64,000 nt of DNA from Iris pallida (lineage: Eukaryota; Streptophyta; Magnoliopsida; Asparagales; Iridaceae). The stretch is taken from contig JANAVB010015600.1 of the NCBI GenBank assembly GCA_029216955.1, positions 34,206,792 through 34,270,791 on the forward strand, written 5' to 3'. How positions within the stretch are numbered: position 1 is the first letter of the stretch; each line of letters opens with the position of its first letter. This document shows, piece after piece, positions 23,400 through 35,188 of the stretch. The notes under the pieces were generated by a model. It saw only the letters and a list, made by a program, of their open reading frames with translations, was not told the DNA's origin and made no database searches. The translations under genes and the position numbers were made by a program.

Positions 23400-23660
23400 A
23401 GATACAAGAACTGTGTGTGTGGTCCACAATTTGGACTGCAGTGTGAAGCTCAAGAGACATCTCCCAGGATTCATAAGTGAAATTGCAAAGATACAAATAT
23501 ACCTTCTTTCTGCAGTGTGAAGCTCAGAAGACATCTCCCATAATTTGGACTGCAGTGTGAAGCTCAGAAGACAGAGATACAAAGATACCTTCTTTCTACG
23601 GTTATCATTTGTTAACTTTTGACCTATGCACAGAAGGCATCTCCTAGGATTCATAAGTGA
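23400..23660. repeat. Short direct repeats inside CACTA
   Basis: A segment carrying GCAGTGTGAAGCTCA and AGACATCTCCCA recurs three to four times, interspersed with CCTTCTTTCT and GATTCATAAGTGAA. It is non-coding as far as I can see. Confidence 0.7.
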
Positions 23661-23999
23661 AAAAATGGCTATATAATTATGGCTATATATAGGTAAATAT
23701 TTATACCACTATTACACAATCACTCACTACACCATTAAACAAAATAAATGTTTCAGAAACATCTACAGAAGTTGCATGTTTCTTCATATCAATATAGAAT
23801 TAAGGGGAGACATGTTTCTTCCTAGTGCTATTGTATGAGGAAGTGCACCATGTTGGTGTTGATCGAACTTCGAAGAGGACAAGTGATCTTGAAAATAATA
23901 TATTAAGATAAAAGGGAAAACATCATTCACCACATAAACGGTATGAGATCGAGTATCAACACAATTTAAAAGTTCTATTTCTTTGTAAGATGTCAAAAT

Positions 24000-26388
24000 T
24001 TCAATAAAAATTGTAATCCTTCTAAACCGTCAAAGCCATTCACTATTTGAAACCTCTGATACTCCCGATACCGTCGATCCCGATACTCATAGGAAGGGTC
24101 CAATACCAATATTGTGAATCATGATTCCTATACCCCACCATATCCTTCTCAAAGTTATGCATTTTAATACCATTATAGTGGTAACTTGATCTGAACTGTT
24201 GGCTGATGGCCTACCTTGTTCAGTAACCAACCTTAGCAAAGGTATAGGATGTAACTCAGGCCTGTGCACCATATATATGTAATATGTTAAAGACAACAAA
24301 AAACAATGTGCACTCAACTGTCCCTCGTAGTAAAGTCTTCAGTTTCAACTAATTTCTTATAGGAACATCACTGACATCCAAACAAATCCATATATAGCAT
24401 CATGCCAAATTACCATAAAACTGTGGATAAATCCATATATGTATGTATGACATATTTATTATATAACTCAGTGTAGCACACAAAAGGGAAACAAATAGGC
24501 TTCACATATTAGGCACTCTGCCACAGAGGTTGGTCAATTGAACTATAGGGGTTAAACAGGATCAAATGGCATCCTGACTAGAATGAAGAGAAAATTTACT
24601 TCCCTCCAACTATTTTATGTGGCCGTGGAGGAGGGCAGTTGATGCCAGATGGGTACTGTTTGTCGATTAAAGGAAGATGATCGTAATATTCACATTTTCA
24701 AAATTAGGAATGAATTACAAGCCTATGGGTCCTTCTGTTTCAAGAGAGAGACATATGCAAAAGATATCAGCTACAGAGATCAAAGACAAATCCAATGGTG
24801 TCCCTTGTCGATTGCCATCTGCCTTGAGCAGTAGGAACTAGATCGAGTTGAACTGACTATTCAAAATTCCCGATCAACTCGGAACACTCGATCCGAGTTG
24901 AGTCATCAGGCATCTCCTTAATCTGAGAACATTCTTCATTTGGCAATTTCCATGTTCAGATTCTTTAGCTAACCCTATAGATTTGGGATTCAGGCTTGTT
25001 GACAATTTGCTTGATTTTTGTTGTTTTGTATTTTTGTTTAGTATTGCTATCTCCAAGAATTCGAGTCTCCACAAGCTATAATGACATATGTTGCACCTTT
25101 CTGTGAATTCACCAGTGTACTTTTTTTCTTTTGGGAATATATCTAGTTAATATTACTGATGAAGGATAACTAAATCTTATCAAATTTTGTAGAGATTAAG
25201 GTTCTGTGATGGACTTCCCTAAGGACTTTGAGATTCAGGGTCCTTGGGTTCTAATGACTCCGACGAAGCCCATCTCAACAAAGAGATCACCGGCCTCCAG
25301 TTCGGATTGTCTCGGATCAGGGGACGTTTTGGTCAGAATAAATGGAGGGCCTGCCAGTTCCTGGGGCCGTCCAATTGGAGACAGGCAGTGGCAGCCTCTC
25401 CAAGCCAGCAAATGGCATTCTTCATTCTCAAGCAGTGTCTAACTCCGAATAAAATTGGCCATATATCTCACGACTATTTATAATCATTTGCTGATAGTAA
25501 ATTTACCCTAAAAGCATATGATATAACTGCATCACTTAAATCCATGAAGAAACGGAAAACAGGGCCTTCCTTTTCACTACGAGTAACAGTTGCAAAAAAA
25601 ATTTAATCGAGTTTACCAGATCTCTGAGCTATAACAAAATTATGTTTCGAAAAATGAATAGAAGCAAAAAAATTCTAAAATTAAATAACAATAATAAAAA
25701 ATACCTGCGTTTTAATTAGTTCTCTAGCCTTGCCTCCTCCAAGCAAAACCCCCTTTCCTATTCGAAACCTAGATTCAGAGTTTGATGAACAAAACTTAGG
25801 TTCAGATTAAAAAATAGACTTAAATATTTCGGTGGGATGATTATGTGGAGCAAAACCCATTTTTTTTTGATGATGATGATGATGAAGAAGAAGAAGAACA
25901 ACAACAACAACAACAACAACTTACCTCGTTCATCAAAGTGCAAAACCTTTTTTTTTCTTTGATGAACCACAAACAAGGGATGATTTCTGTGGATGATTTT
26001 TTTAGGGAAAAGGGAAAATAATTATAACTAAGATGATAAAAAAAAATAGGAAAAATAGATGAAAAGTTTTAGGGTCGGCTTACCTAGGGCTTCTCCATCA
26101 CAGCTCTAGGAAAGATTTAGGGTTGGCTTCTTCGTCACAAAACGAGAAAAGAGTTTGAGCAGAGAGGAAAAGTTTTCGGCAGCTTTAGGGGAAAGTTTTG
26201 GTACTTTAGGCTCCAAAGTCCAGCGGGAAAAGTTTCAAGGAAAAGAGCCATCCAATCATCTTTTATAATATTTTGATAGTTTTTAATAAAAATCGACTGT
26301 TTTAATCTGTAAAAAAATATAGCTACATTTCTGGTCCGTCGATAATTGCGAACATAAAGGGTCAAAAATTGTTGTTTTTGACGTAGTG
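24000..26388. other. CACTA right half without recognised gene
   Basis: There is no TNP2 domain and no large open frame. A higher-GC island with a short open frame at about 25206-25483 (plus strand, up to 79 codons, no start context or splice support) could be a captured host fragment, but I cannot identify it. A GAT/GAA/CAA trinucleotide run lies at about 25868-25920. Confidence 0.4.
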
Positions 26389-27204
26389 TCAACAGGTCCA
26401 GTCAGGACAGGAGCGAGCACAGTACATCTCAACAGTTTATAGCAGGTTAAAAAATATAATCATACAGTAAAGTAAGATACAGGTACTGAAAGAATGCAGT
26501 ATGTAAACAAAGAGAAACTGTAATAGAAATATCTACTATAAATAGAGACTAACACTGGCTAGTGAGTCAGAGTACAATATAGACATGTAAATGGCATAGG
26601 AGATTCTGATAAGACACTGTGGAAGAGATTCTGATAAGATACTACTTGGATATTATTCACATGTCTATTTCTACTCCCTCGTACCCCCAATCAATACACA
26701 AGGATCCAACCAGGTTATGTTATGATTCCATGCAAAGGCCCCCGAAGGGTGATACATGGATGTCCCATAAATGGGGATTCTAGGAGATTCTAGGATACCA
26801 AGTAAATGGGATAAGAGATTCTAGGAGACTCTGTGATCATAAGAGTATATGTCACAAGTGATCAAAGAACCAGTAAAGCATAGTGATACGCCATGTAAGT
26901 AAAACGCACAAAACATATAGTACCTGATGCTTCCTAAGGATAACATCTCAAGAAGGGATCCATATAGTACCAATTCGTGTGACCAACGTGACAGTACAAG
27001 TAAAGTAATTTAATACAGGAAATAATTCTAAGCAGGATATGAAATGATCAGAGAATGTACTCGCCTGGTATCTGAGTGTCCAATATGAAAGTACTATCCG
27101 AGGAGTGGTGTCTGGCTCCTAATCAGAACATCACAAGTCACAACAAGTCCAAAATGGTATAATGAAGTCCTACTATGCATTCTATATGATTCTAGGTCTA
27201 TCTA

Positions 27205-27295
27205 GGCCAAAGTCAACTCTTGGTCAACTCTGGTCAACCCTAGAAGTCAAACTAGGTCAACCAAGTCAAACCTAAGTCAAACTAGTCTAACAAGT
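27205..27295 (-). promoter_or_regulatory. GTCAA/TTGAC cluster in F LTR
   Basis: There are about eight GTCAA cores (W-box core on the minus strand) in roughly 90 bp, at the position equivalent to 4388-4462 of family A. Confidence 0.35.
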
Positions 27296-28659
27296 CTATT
27301 CTTGGTCTAAATAAGCTATACAAGACCATTCTAGACTTTCTAGGCAAACAAACTCACATATATGCCATAGGCTGTATCATGCCTATAAGCCACCCCTAAC
27401 ACAAGGCTATATGTTATTATCTTACACATAAAAAAATACTACACATATGATATATTATCTAACACAATCATAGACTTACACTAGCATTAGGTTACCTATA
27501 TACCTATACATAGGTATAGGCACATTCACATAGATATCTATATTACATACCTTACTATAGGTTATAATACATATATACAAATAGATATATATTCATCTCA
27601 CATATTATCATATATAAGGTACCTACATATATGTATCCACATATCTACATAATACATGTTACATATATAACTAGGCTTTCATGATATAGTAGAGAGAGAG
27701 AGAGAGCATAAGTGTATGTGTGAGTGTAGAGAGTGAGAGAGTGCAAGAGTGGGTGGGCATTGTGTGAAGAGAGAAGACATGTGTGTGTGTGTGTGTAGGC
27801 TGCAACATGTGACAGGAATTGGAAATAGGTAGGAATGTGATTGTGTGTGTGATGAAGAGTGAGGGTGTGTGTAGAGTGATAACAATGTGTGTGTGAAACT
27901 GTGAGACATTGAACAGTGAAGAGAAGGAGGGGAAACCAATTCAATACTCCATGTTTTCAGCCCCAAATCTCACTCCAAATCAACAACTCAATGTAATGTG
28001 AGACTTCACATCAATCTCAGGTTTTTAGAAAGGAGAGAATCAGTTCAAACCATTGATCAACCCAACTCAAAATCAGTTAGAAAAATCCAGTTTTCAGTCC
28101 CTAGGTTCCAATTTCAGTTTGAACTCAAACTCCCACAAAATCAAACCAAAATTGACATATAGCTAGATTACATATAGGTAAAATATATTAGGTTGTAAAA
28201 TATGCAATAAACAGTGATTAAGTAGGCTAAAACAATTGCCAAAATTCATTTTTCAAAAACTGGAAATCTGGAATTAAATGCTATGTTTCATGACTTTGGG
28301 TAAATGACAAATGATGATAAAAATCAAGTTAAACTATAGATTTAATGGTTGGTAAATAAAATATACATGTATATGAGTCATACAGGGTGTTTGTGTCCAA
28401 ACAAAGTGGACACAAACGTGTCCAATCGAGTAAAACCCAAACAGTACAAAACTGGCACTGTTCAGTACACTGAGTCGTATATGTGTGCACGCGTGTCGTG
28501 CACACGACACAGTCCAACCTAGGACTCGTGCACACCAACCCAGGTTGACCACCTATAGGGCTACCCAATAGGCTAGCTAGCCCGTGTCTAAGTCGTGTCT
28601 GTGTCGGATACGAGGGTCGTATCAGTGAGGAAAAATCCAGTGCACAGTGTTAGTGTAAT

Positions 28660-28760
28660 CCCCGTGCAACGAGGATTTCTTCCTTGACATGCCACATGGA
28701 CACGTGAGACTTGACACGTGGTGTGTCAGTCAGTGCCCCATGGTCCGTGTCAAAATAATG
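28660..28760 (-). promoter_or_regulatory. CACGTG and ACGTGTC motif cluster in F LTR
   Basis: Two CACGTG hexamers (GGACACGTGAG and GACACGTGGTG) and several GTGTC repeats occur within about 100 bp. CACGTG is the plant G-box, and ACGTGTC is an ABRE-like core. The cluster lies downstream of the TATA box, so an enhancer role is only an inference. Confidence 0.3.
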
Positions 28761-29372
28761 TGTGTCGTGTCCTCCAGAGCCCCCGAACAGCAGGGGATCT
28801 CTGTAGCGCGTGCGCGGGTGTGCGGCGCGTGTCCACGCATCGATTTCGACACAAACCAACACTAACACCACCACAGAAGAATAGAAATCAATAAGCAATC
28901 ACAAAACCTAACTTTCTTTTTAAAAACATTGCACAAAAGCAATCGAAATGCCCTTTGAGGCATTTCGACAAACACCTAGGGATAACTCCTGATACGTGTC
29001 CAAACGGACACGAAACTGATGCAATCCGACACGAAACCAATGCAGACACTTAGGGGACTCCTAGGGCTTCCTAAATATGTAAAGAAATCAAAAATACATG
29101 GAGAAATGAGGAAGTTACCTATGGATGAACTTTCAAGAAAAATCCCCTTTGTTGAGCTCCTCTCTTGATATCCCAATCCAATCAAATCAACCTCAAACTG
29201 AAATAAAACTCCAATAACAGCAAGAACAATAATATTAGGATCCAATGCAACTTGTTTTGGGGAAAAAGGATCTAAAAAGGATTTTCTATGGTTTTTTTGA
29301 ACATGGAGACTCACCTCTTTCTTCTCTTGAAATAAATTCCTAAAGAAGAGGCTAGCCCTAGATTTTAGGAGA

Positions 29373-29382
29373 GATTATATAG
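29373..29382 (-). promoter_or_regulatory. TATA box of F LTR
   Basis: CTATATAATC on the minus strand lies about 420 bp into the LTR, the same spacing as the D LTR TATA box. Confidence 0.5.
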
Positions 29383-29800
29383 TAGGGGAATCCCTAGAAT
29401 AGCTAAGGTGGCCGGCCAACAATGCCTAGGGATTAGGGTTTGGTATTTGTCTTGGGCTTTGGGCCAACCTACAAGGCTATGGTTTGATTTGATTTATTAA
29501 AGGCTCTAAATCATAAGCCATGACTTATGGCTTTCTAAATCCTAATGCTAACTAGAGTCTAATGACCAAACCAATGATTAGGCTAGGTTAGAATAGAGTC
29601 ACATAATCTAACCAAGTCCATACTAACTAGGGTTAGCTCCTAGGTTGGTCTACAAAGGTCCAAACTAGTCAAAATCAATCTAGTCCAAACAATTCCAAAA
29701 TAAATCCTAAAAATTCCCATAAATTCAAATAAATTCTAATAAATTTAAATTACCCCAAAAATGTCAAAATTACCCTCACACTAGAAATGTGGTAGTGACA

Positions 29801-31718
29801 GCAGGAATCCCACGCGCCAATGGTGCAGGAATCCCACGCGCCGATTGTGCAGGAATCCCATGCGCCGGAATTACTCTATTTTACTATTTTTACCTGTTTA
29901 AGTTGTTTTGTAGCTAGAATCTTGAAAAACTCAAAACATAAAAGTTGTAGATCTTTTTCTTGGCTTCAAGAATATGTCACTAGTTATTTTATGCAAGTTT
30001 CTCTCATTCATGATAAGGTAAGAATAGAACACGATAATGGCCCGCAGTGGCACACTCTTGACAAGCAAACTGACATGATATATCTTGACATGCTGTTACG
30101 ACAGCCAGCCTGACATGACAAGTATGAATGACCTGGACACCGTGGGTGATTACGTTTGTACAAATAAACCAGTACTGTCTTGCATCATGTCTAGGATAGG
30201 GATCCCTGAGTACCACGGTCATGGATACCTACAGTAGTTGACTAAGGTTAATAAACTAGAATAATTCAGTAGACATGAAGAAATTCCCAGCTACAGGCAA
30301 ACCCGTTATCTGGGTACATTAAGTGGACTTGTAGCCTACCGACGAGTAGGGCACATTTCCAGCACACAGTCACGTGTTGCATTCTTCATAAACGGACATT
30401 CGACCTGGATAACCGGATGGTCTGCAGGGCTTGTGGCTGTTGGGATAATCTCATTGCATCTTACTAGTAACTAGGCCTATGATAACCCTAGTTAGTTAAA
30501 AGTATCAAACCGTACTCTTGATTGGCCGTGATTGATTGGATGGAGTTTATTCCAGCTTAGTCTTATCATGATCCTGTGCAAGATTGTGACATGACATGAT
30601 TATTGATGCTTGCCTTAACAATAACGATCGGGGGTCCAGTTCTGTTTAGGCGAAGGATTACAACCCCGGTCCTTGTTGGGTTTAAGGGTTGTAATCTGAC
30701 TCCCGGAGCAGTTCTGTGTCCTCTCTTCGTTTATTGTCTTATTGCAACCACATGCCATGTTCGTCATGTTTTACCTTACCTTAATACCATGATTACTTAT
30801 ACTGGCCTTAGCAATAAAGATCAGGGGTCCATTTCTATTCAGGCGAAGATTTATAACCCCGGTCCTTGTTTGGTTTAAGGGTTGTAACCTGGCTCCCGAA
30901 GCATTTCGGTGTCCTCTCTTCGTTTATTGTCTATACTGTACTAATAATATTCGAGACGGGTTTCTATTCAGGTGAAGGGTTACAACTCCGGTCCTTGTTT
31001 GGTTTAAGGGTTATGACCTGGCTACTTGAATGGTTTCCTCGTACTCAGTTTACTGTTGTTATCTCTATTATTATCAGTTCTTTATTTATTATCTTTAATA
31101 TTCTATTGTGATATGCTGGTTTTAGTTTCTAAGTAAAGCCTCCTTTGTGGCACTTGCTCTTTCTGGGGTCTCATGCAGCTGGTTTTGTGTGGCCAGATAT
31201 CGGAGCAGCACCAGAGGATCTATCGACCTTCCAGCCAGATGGTGACCACCAGGCGTAACCCTGGCAACGAGTGGGTTTCTTTTTGTTCTCCCACTTTATT
31301 GTAAAATTATTCTTTTAAGACGTTTAGCCGATGAGCACTTGTTAGCTTGGTTGCACCTTTATTTACTGTCTGCCTACGGGCTGTAACATGATTGACAGAT
31401 CCTAGGGTTGATCATGTATGACTAAACTCTTGCTAGTCCTGACATTTTGTAACGACTAGCTTCATGATCAGCTAAATATATAATGTTTGGGATGCTTTAC
31501 TATTGTATATTTGGTGGTCTTACATCTTGTAACATTTACTTACTTGCTTGTGATTGAGACAATAGGCTTGTTCTTGACCATAGGAGACTGATGGCTTGTA
31601 GTTAAACCCTCATGTATCTAGACAGCCGTGACCGTATAGCGAGGTGGGTTGCACTTCAATATACGTAGCTGGCTATGTCTGCCCCCGCTCTCCAGTATTC
31701 TGGTTCTGGGGCATGACA
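29801..31718 (+). repeat. Family G 5' LTR, truncated at its left end
   Basis: It is colinear with the 3' LTR from about 37460 to 39642 and about 95% or more identical by eye. It ends GGGGCATGACA. Only three units of the 24-bp repeat remain at its left edge (29801-29872). It contains three diverged copies of a 110-bp segment (30626-31061). Confidence 0.88.
30626..31061 (+). repeat. Three diverged copies of about 110 bp in the 5' LTR
   Basis: Units at about 30626, 30820 and 30951 share GGCGAAG, TTACAACCCCGGTCCTTG and TTTAAGGGTTGTAACCTGGC. The same triplet stands in the 3' LTR at about 38550-38985. Confidence 0.8.
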
Positions 31719-31727
31719 TGGTTTAAG

Positions 31728-31743
31728 TGGTAGCCCATGCAAG
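31728..31743 (+). other. Primer-binding-like motif of element G
   Basis: TGGTAGCCCATGCAAG begins 9 nt after the LTR end, like the motif in A, B, C and D. Confidence 0.5.
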
Positions 31744-31849
31744 CTCTTGTAAATCAAGATATGTGAGAGTTTACCGAATAGATGTCTCAATCAGTACTCT
31801 CCCTTGATCTCTGCTCGTATCCTCTTGATCCCTGAAAATCTTGACCTGA

Positions 31850-33208
31850 TCACATGCTTGTATCGTTGATCTGTCCTGGTCCTTCCTTATTGTTTCCTAT
31901 GTCGCCTTCTTCAGCGGCATTGTTCCTGGACCTGCCGATCAGCAGGACGGAGCACCTCCCACGGACCAGCAGCAACCTGGAGATCAAGCCCAGCATTCAG
32001 GAGTACCCTCCAGAGTCGTGCCTACCGGAGGAGAACCACCAATTCAGCCCGTCCAGCCTGCAGAGCCTGATGATGGCACTTTGGTGGGTCTCATCAGGTC
32101 ACTATTAGCCTCCCAGGATCGTCGAGGAGATGCCTTGCACCAGGCGGTGGCAGACGCTTTGACCAGAGGAGGTCATCAGGATAACAGCGCGGCCAACAGC
32201 TTCAAGCGCTTGAACCCTCCCTTCTTCGACGACAGTGAAGATGCGATCGCTGCAGATGCTTGGCTTCAGGACACAGAGGTGATTCTAGAAGCAGCCAGGA
32301 CTCCAGAGAACGAGAAGGTGGCTGTGGTGCGCCTACAGCTATTGGATCTTGCCCGCAGTTGGTGTGCGGCACAGGCCTTTGGATTAGTGGCCCCTATTGC
32401 CTGGGCAGTATTCAGGGAGAGATTCTACACCAAGTATTTTGATGCTGTAGCTCGGTATGATCTACAGACGAGGTTCACCAATCTGAAGCAGATGGGCAGG
32501 ACGGTCGATGGATATGCGACCGAGTTCTCTAGGCTCAGTCGGTTTGCTTCCACCTTGGTAGCAACCGACTTCGATAAAGCCCAGCGGTTCCAGCAGGGGC
32601 TTCATCTGGAGATTCTATTGGCAGTAGAGCAGTTTGAGCATCAGACCTTTGATGCAGTACTGAGGGCAGCCCGGAGGCATGAATATACCTTCCAGAGGAT
32701 CGTGGATAGGACCGAAGGTCAGAAGCGATCCTATAGCCAGATGAATCAGTCATCAGTACCAGCCCCGGCAGCCAGGGCTTTGACCATTAGAGCTCCGAGG
32801 CGGGCGGCCTCAGTGACGTCGGTTCAGCATTCCACCCCGACGCACCCTCAGCAGCAGAAGCAGAAGCAGTCTTCCGCAGTGGGATGTTCACACTGCGGAA
32901 AGCCAGGGCATGTGGTATCAGAGTGTCGTAGAGCACAGGGTTTGTGCTTGGTTTGTGGTGCTCCGGACCATAGGGTTGGGAACTGCCCGAACATGGGAAG
33001 TTCATCGGCCTTCTCTAGTCCTCCAGTTAGAGGACCAGCACCAGTCCAGCAGCAGCAGCTGCTGCAGTACCCGTTCCCGAGGCCATTGCCGACGCAGGCC
33101 CAGATATTCCAGCAGCAGAGACCGCAACAGTCTGCTCAGGCCCAAGCCCTGATCCAGAGCAGGCAGAGGAATTTTCAGCAGAGGGGACCCGCACCCAGAG
33201 GGCATGGT
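31850..33208 (+). pseudogene. Gag of element G
   Basis: The open frame has no ATG in its own register. The likely original start is ATG 31899 in another frame, followed by a 1-nt shift near 31920. A proline/glutamine-rich N-terminus is followed by the gag core (FKRLNPPFFDD, ADAWLQDTEVILEA, FRERFYTKYF, ATEFSRLSRFA). Then come two CCHC zinc knuckles, at 32885-32926 (CSHCGKPGHVVSEC) and 32945-32986 (CLVCGAPDHRVGNC), and a Gln-rich tail. Gag packages the genomic RNA into cytoplasmic particles through the knuckles. The frame ends at a TAA (33209-33211) that sits in the middle of one continuous gag-pro frame and probably arose from CAA. Two knuckles rather than one is a notable detail. Confidence 0.9.
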
Positions 33209-33211
33209 TAA

Positions 33212-34000
33212 GTACTGGCCTTGACCATGGGAGAAGAAGGATTAGCACCAGGAGAGGTAGTGGCAGGTATTATTCTCGTCAACACCTTTCCAGCTTCAGT
33301 ATTATTTGATTCTGGTGCCTCACATTCATTTATGTTTGCACGATTCGCGACACGGATAGGACTGGAGCCCGAGTCATTATCAGTAAGGCTCAATATACTT
33401 ACTGGTAACGGACTTATGGGAGTAGATAGAGTGTTTTTCTTGTGTCGGATCGTAGTTAATGGTAGAGAGTTCCCCGCTAGATTGATAGAGTTTCCAATGG
33501 CCGATTATGATGTGGTCTTAGGGATAGATTGGTTGAGGGACCAGTATGCTAGGATAGACTGCCACATTGGCAGGGTTGTTTTTAGCATCCCAAGCGAGCC
33601 GGAGTTTTCCTTCTCCCGAGGCGAAGTTGAACCTTCTCCTCCAGTGTTGCGGATGGCAGTAGCAGTAATACAGTTACCCCGAATAGTCAAAAAGTTTCCA
33701 GATGTTTTCCCAGAAGAGCTTCCAAGGATACCGCCAGAGCGGAAGATCGAGTTTACCATCGACTTGATTCCCGGAACAGCCCCAGTGTTAGAGAGAGTCT
33801 ACAGGATGGCGCCGTCAGAATTAGAGATATTGTACAAGATGATTAAAGAACTCAGAACCAAGGGATTCATTCATACAAGTGGATCGCCTTGGGAAGCCCC
33901 GATGCTTCTTATGAAAAAGAAGGATAGTACGTCCAGATTATGTGTAGATTATCGTGTCTTGAACTCAGTGACAATCAAGAACAGATACCCTCTCCCGTAG
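33212..34000 (+). pseudogene. Aspartic protease and start of reverse transcriptase (G)
   Basis: This stays in the same frame as gag after the TAA. The protease active site DSGASHSF lies at 33308, and VVLGIDWL follows, as in gypsy proteases. After it comes the RT start: [21 protein letters not shown] in parts, [20 protein letters not shown] and [20 protein letters not shown]. The segment stops at TAG 33998-34000, where relatives have PLP(Q/R)I, so a CAG-to-TAG change is likely. The protease would cut the Gag-Pol polyprotein. The GSPWEAP form replaces the more usual SPWGAP. Confidence 0.88.
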
Positions 34001-35188
34001 ATAAATGACTTGTTTGATCAACTCAGAGGAGCAACAGTATTCTCGAAGATAGATTTGTGGTTAGGATACCATCAGATCAGAGTCAGAGAGCAGGACATCC
34101 CAAAGACATCATTCCGATCCCGGTATAGGCATTGAAAGTTCCTTGTGATGCCATTTGGAGTGACCAATGCGCCGGCTGTATTCATGGACCTCATGAATCG
34201 CATCTTCATGTCTCATTTGGATCAGTTCGTAATTGTGTTCCTAGACGATATTTTGGTCTACAGCAAGAATGAAACGGAGCATGAGCATCATCTCAGAGTT
34301 GTTCTTCAGATTCTCAGAGAGCACCAGTTGTATGCCAAGTTCAGTAAATGCGAGTTCTGGCTCAATCGCATTTCGTACTTGGGTCATATCATCACCAAGG
34401 GAGGAGTGGAAGTGGATCCCTAGAAGATTGTGGCCATTGAGACATGGCAAGTGCCCAACACAGTTGCAGAAGTTCGCAGTTTTCTTGGATTGGTCGGCTA
34501 CTACCGGCGATTTGTTTCGAACTTTGCTCGAATCTCAGTGCCATTGACCCAGTTGATCCGCAAGGATGTACAGTTTACTTGGACAGCAGAGTGCCAGAAT
34601 TCTTTTAAGAAGTTGAAGCGAGGCTTGATGACGGCACCCATTCTCATACTTCTAGATGGAATCGGAGGGTTCTCGGTGTATTGTGATGCTTCAGGCATAG
34701 GCTTAGGATGTGTTCTGATGCAGCATGGGAAGGTAATAGCTTATGCGTTACGACAACTTAGTGATCATGAGAGGAATTACCCAACCCATGACTTGGAGCT
34801 GGCAGTAGTAGTATTTGCACTTAAGTTGTGGAGGCACTACTTGTACGGAGATAGGGTAGAGATTTTTACCGACCATAAGAGCCTGAAATATGTTTTCACC
34901 CAGAAGGATCTTAACATGCGTCAGAGGAGATGGCTGGAGCTTCTTGTGGATTATGATGTCAACTTGCAGTATCACCCATGGAAGGCCAACATCGTTGCAG
35001 ATGCATTGAGTAGGAGAGCCAAAGTTTATTTCCTAACAGCACAGCCGGAGTTGTTAGCGGATCTTCAGAAGATGGGTATAGAAGTTGTTCTTCCTTCCAG
35101 TGTGGCATTGATGGCCAGCATGCAAGTTCAGTCCACTATAGTCGAGAGGATCCGGATGGCACAGTCAGCAGATTCCAAGCTTCAGTGA
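34001..35188 (+). pseudogene. Reverse transcriptase and RNase H (G)
   Basis: The frame is still the same. [29 protein letters not shown] and the catalytic FLDDILVYS (34238-34249 for FLDD) define the [12 protein letters not shown] marks the connection, and [14 protein letters not shown] (first catalytic Asp at 34685) with [16 protein letters not shown] and FTDHKSL marks RNase H. Stops at 34133 (TGA), 34421 (TAG) and 35186 (TGA) break it. The first is where relatives carry a codon before KFLVMPFG, and the second is in VDP-stop-KI, where Gln is usual. RT/RNase H would copy the RNA into DNA inside the particle. Confidence 0.9.

Larger units (their letters stand above)
19009..26388 (-). mobile_element. 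CACTA (En/Spm) DNA transposon, 7.4 kb
   Basis: The left end is CACTACGTCAGAA and the right end is TTTTTGACGTAGTG, which are inverted CACTACGTCA termini. The element is flanked by a 3-bp TCA duplication (19006-19008 and 26389-26391). Subterminal GACGGTTT/CCGTCA motifs repeat near the left end, as expected for transposase-binding sites. It carries the accessory gene at 22117-23041. I see no TNP2-type main transposase, so it is probably non-autonomous. It is inserted in the F LTR. The strand given is that of its gene. Confidence 0.9.
26389..29800 (-). mobile_element. Family F LTR, partial
   Basis: On the minus strand the LTR starts TGTCACTACC at 29800 and runs left until the CACTA insertion at 26389. 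About 1 kb of its U5 side (26389-27350) matches family A (compare 12790-11830 inverted), including the leader-intron acceptor region and the W-box cluster. The U3 half is different and rich in CGTGTC-type motifs. Its missing end should lie left of the CACTA element, in the gap. It is inserted in the 5' LTR of G, where GCAGG follows (29801-29805) as the likely TSD. Confidence 0.75.
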
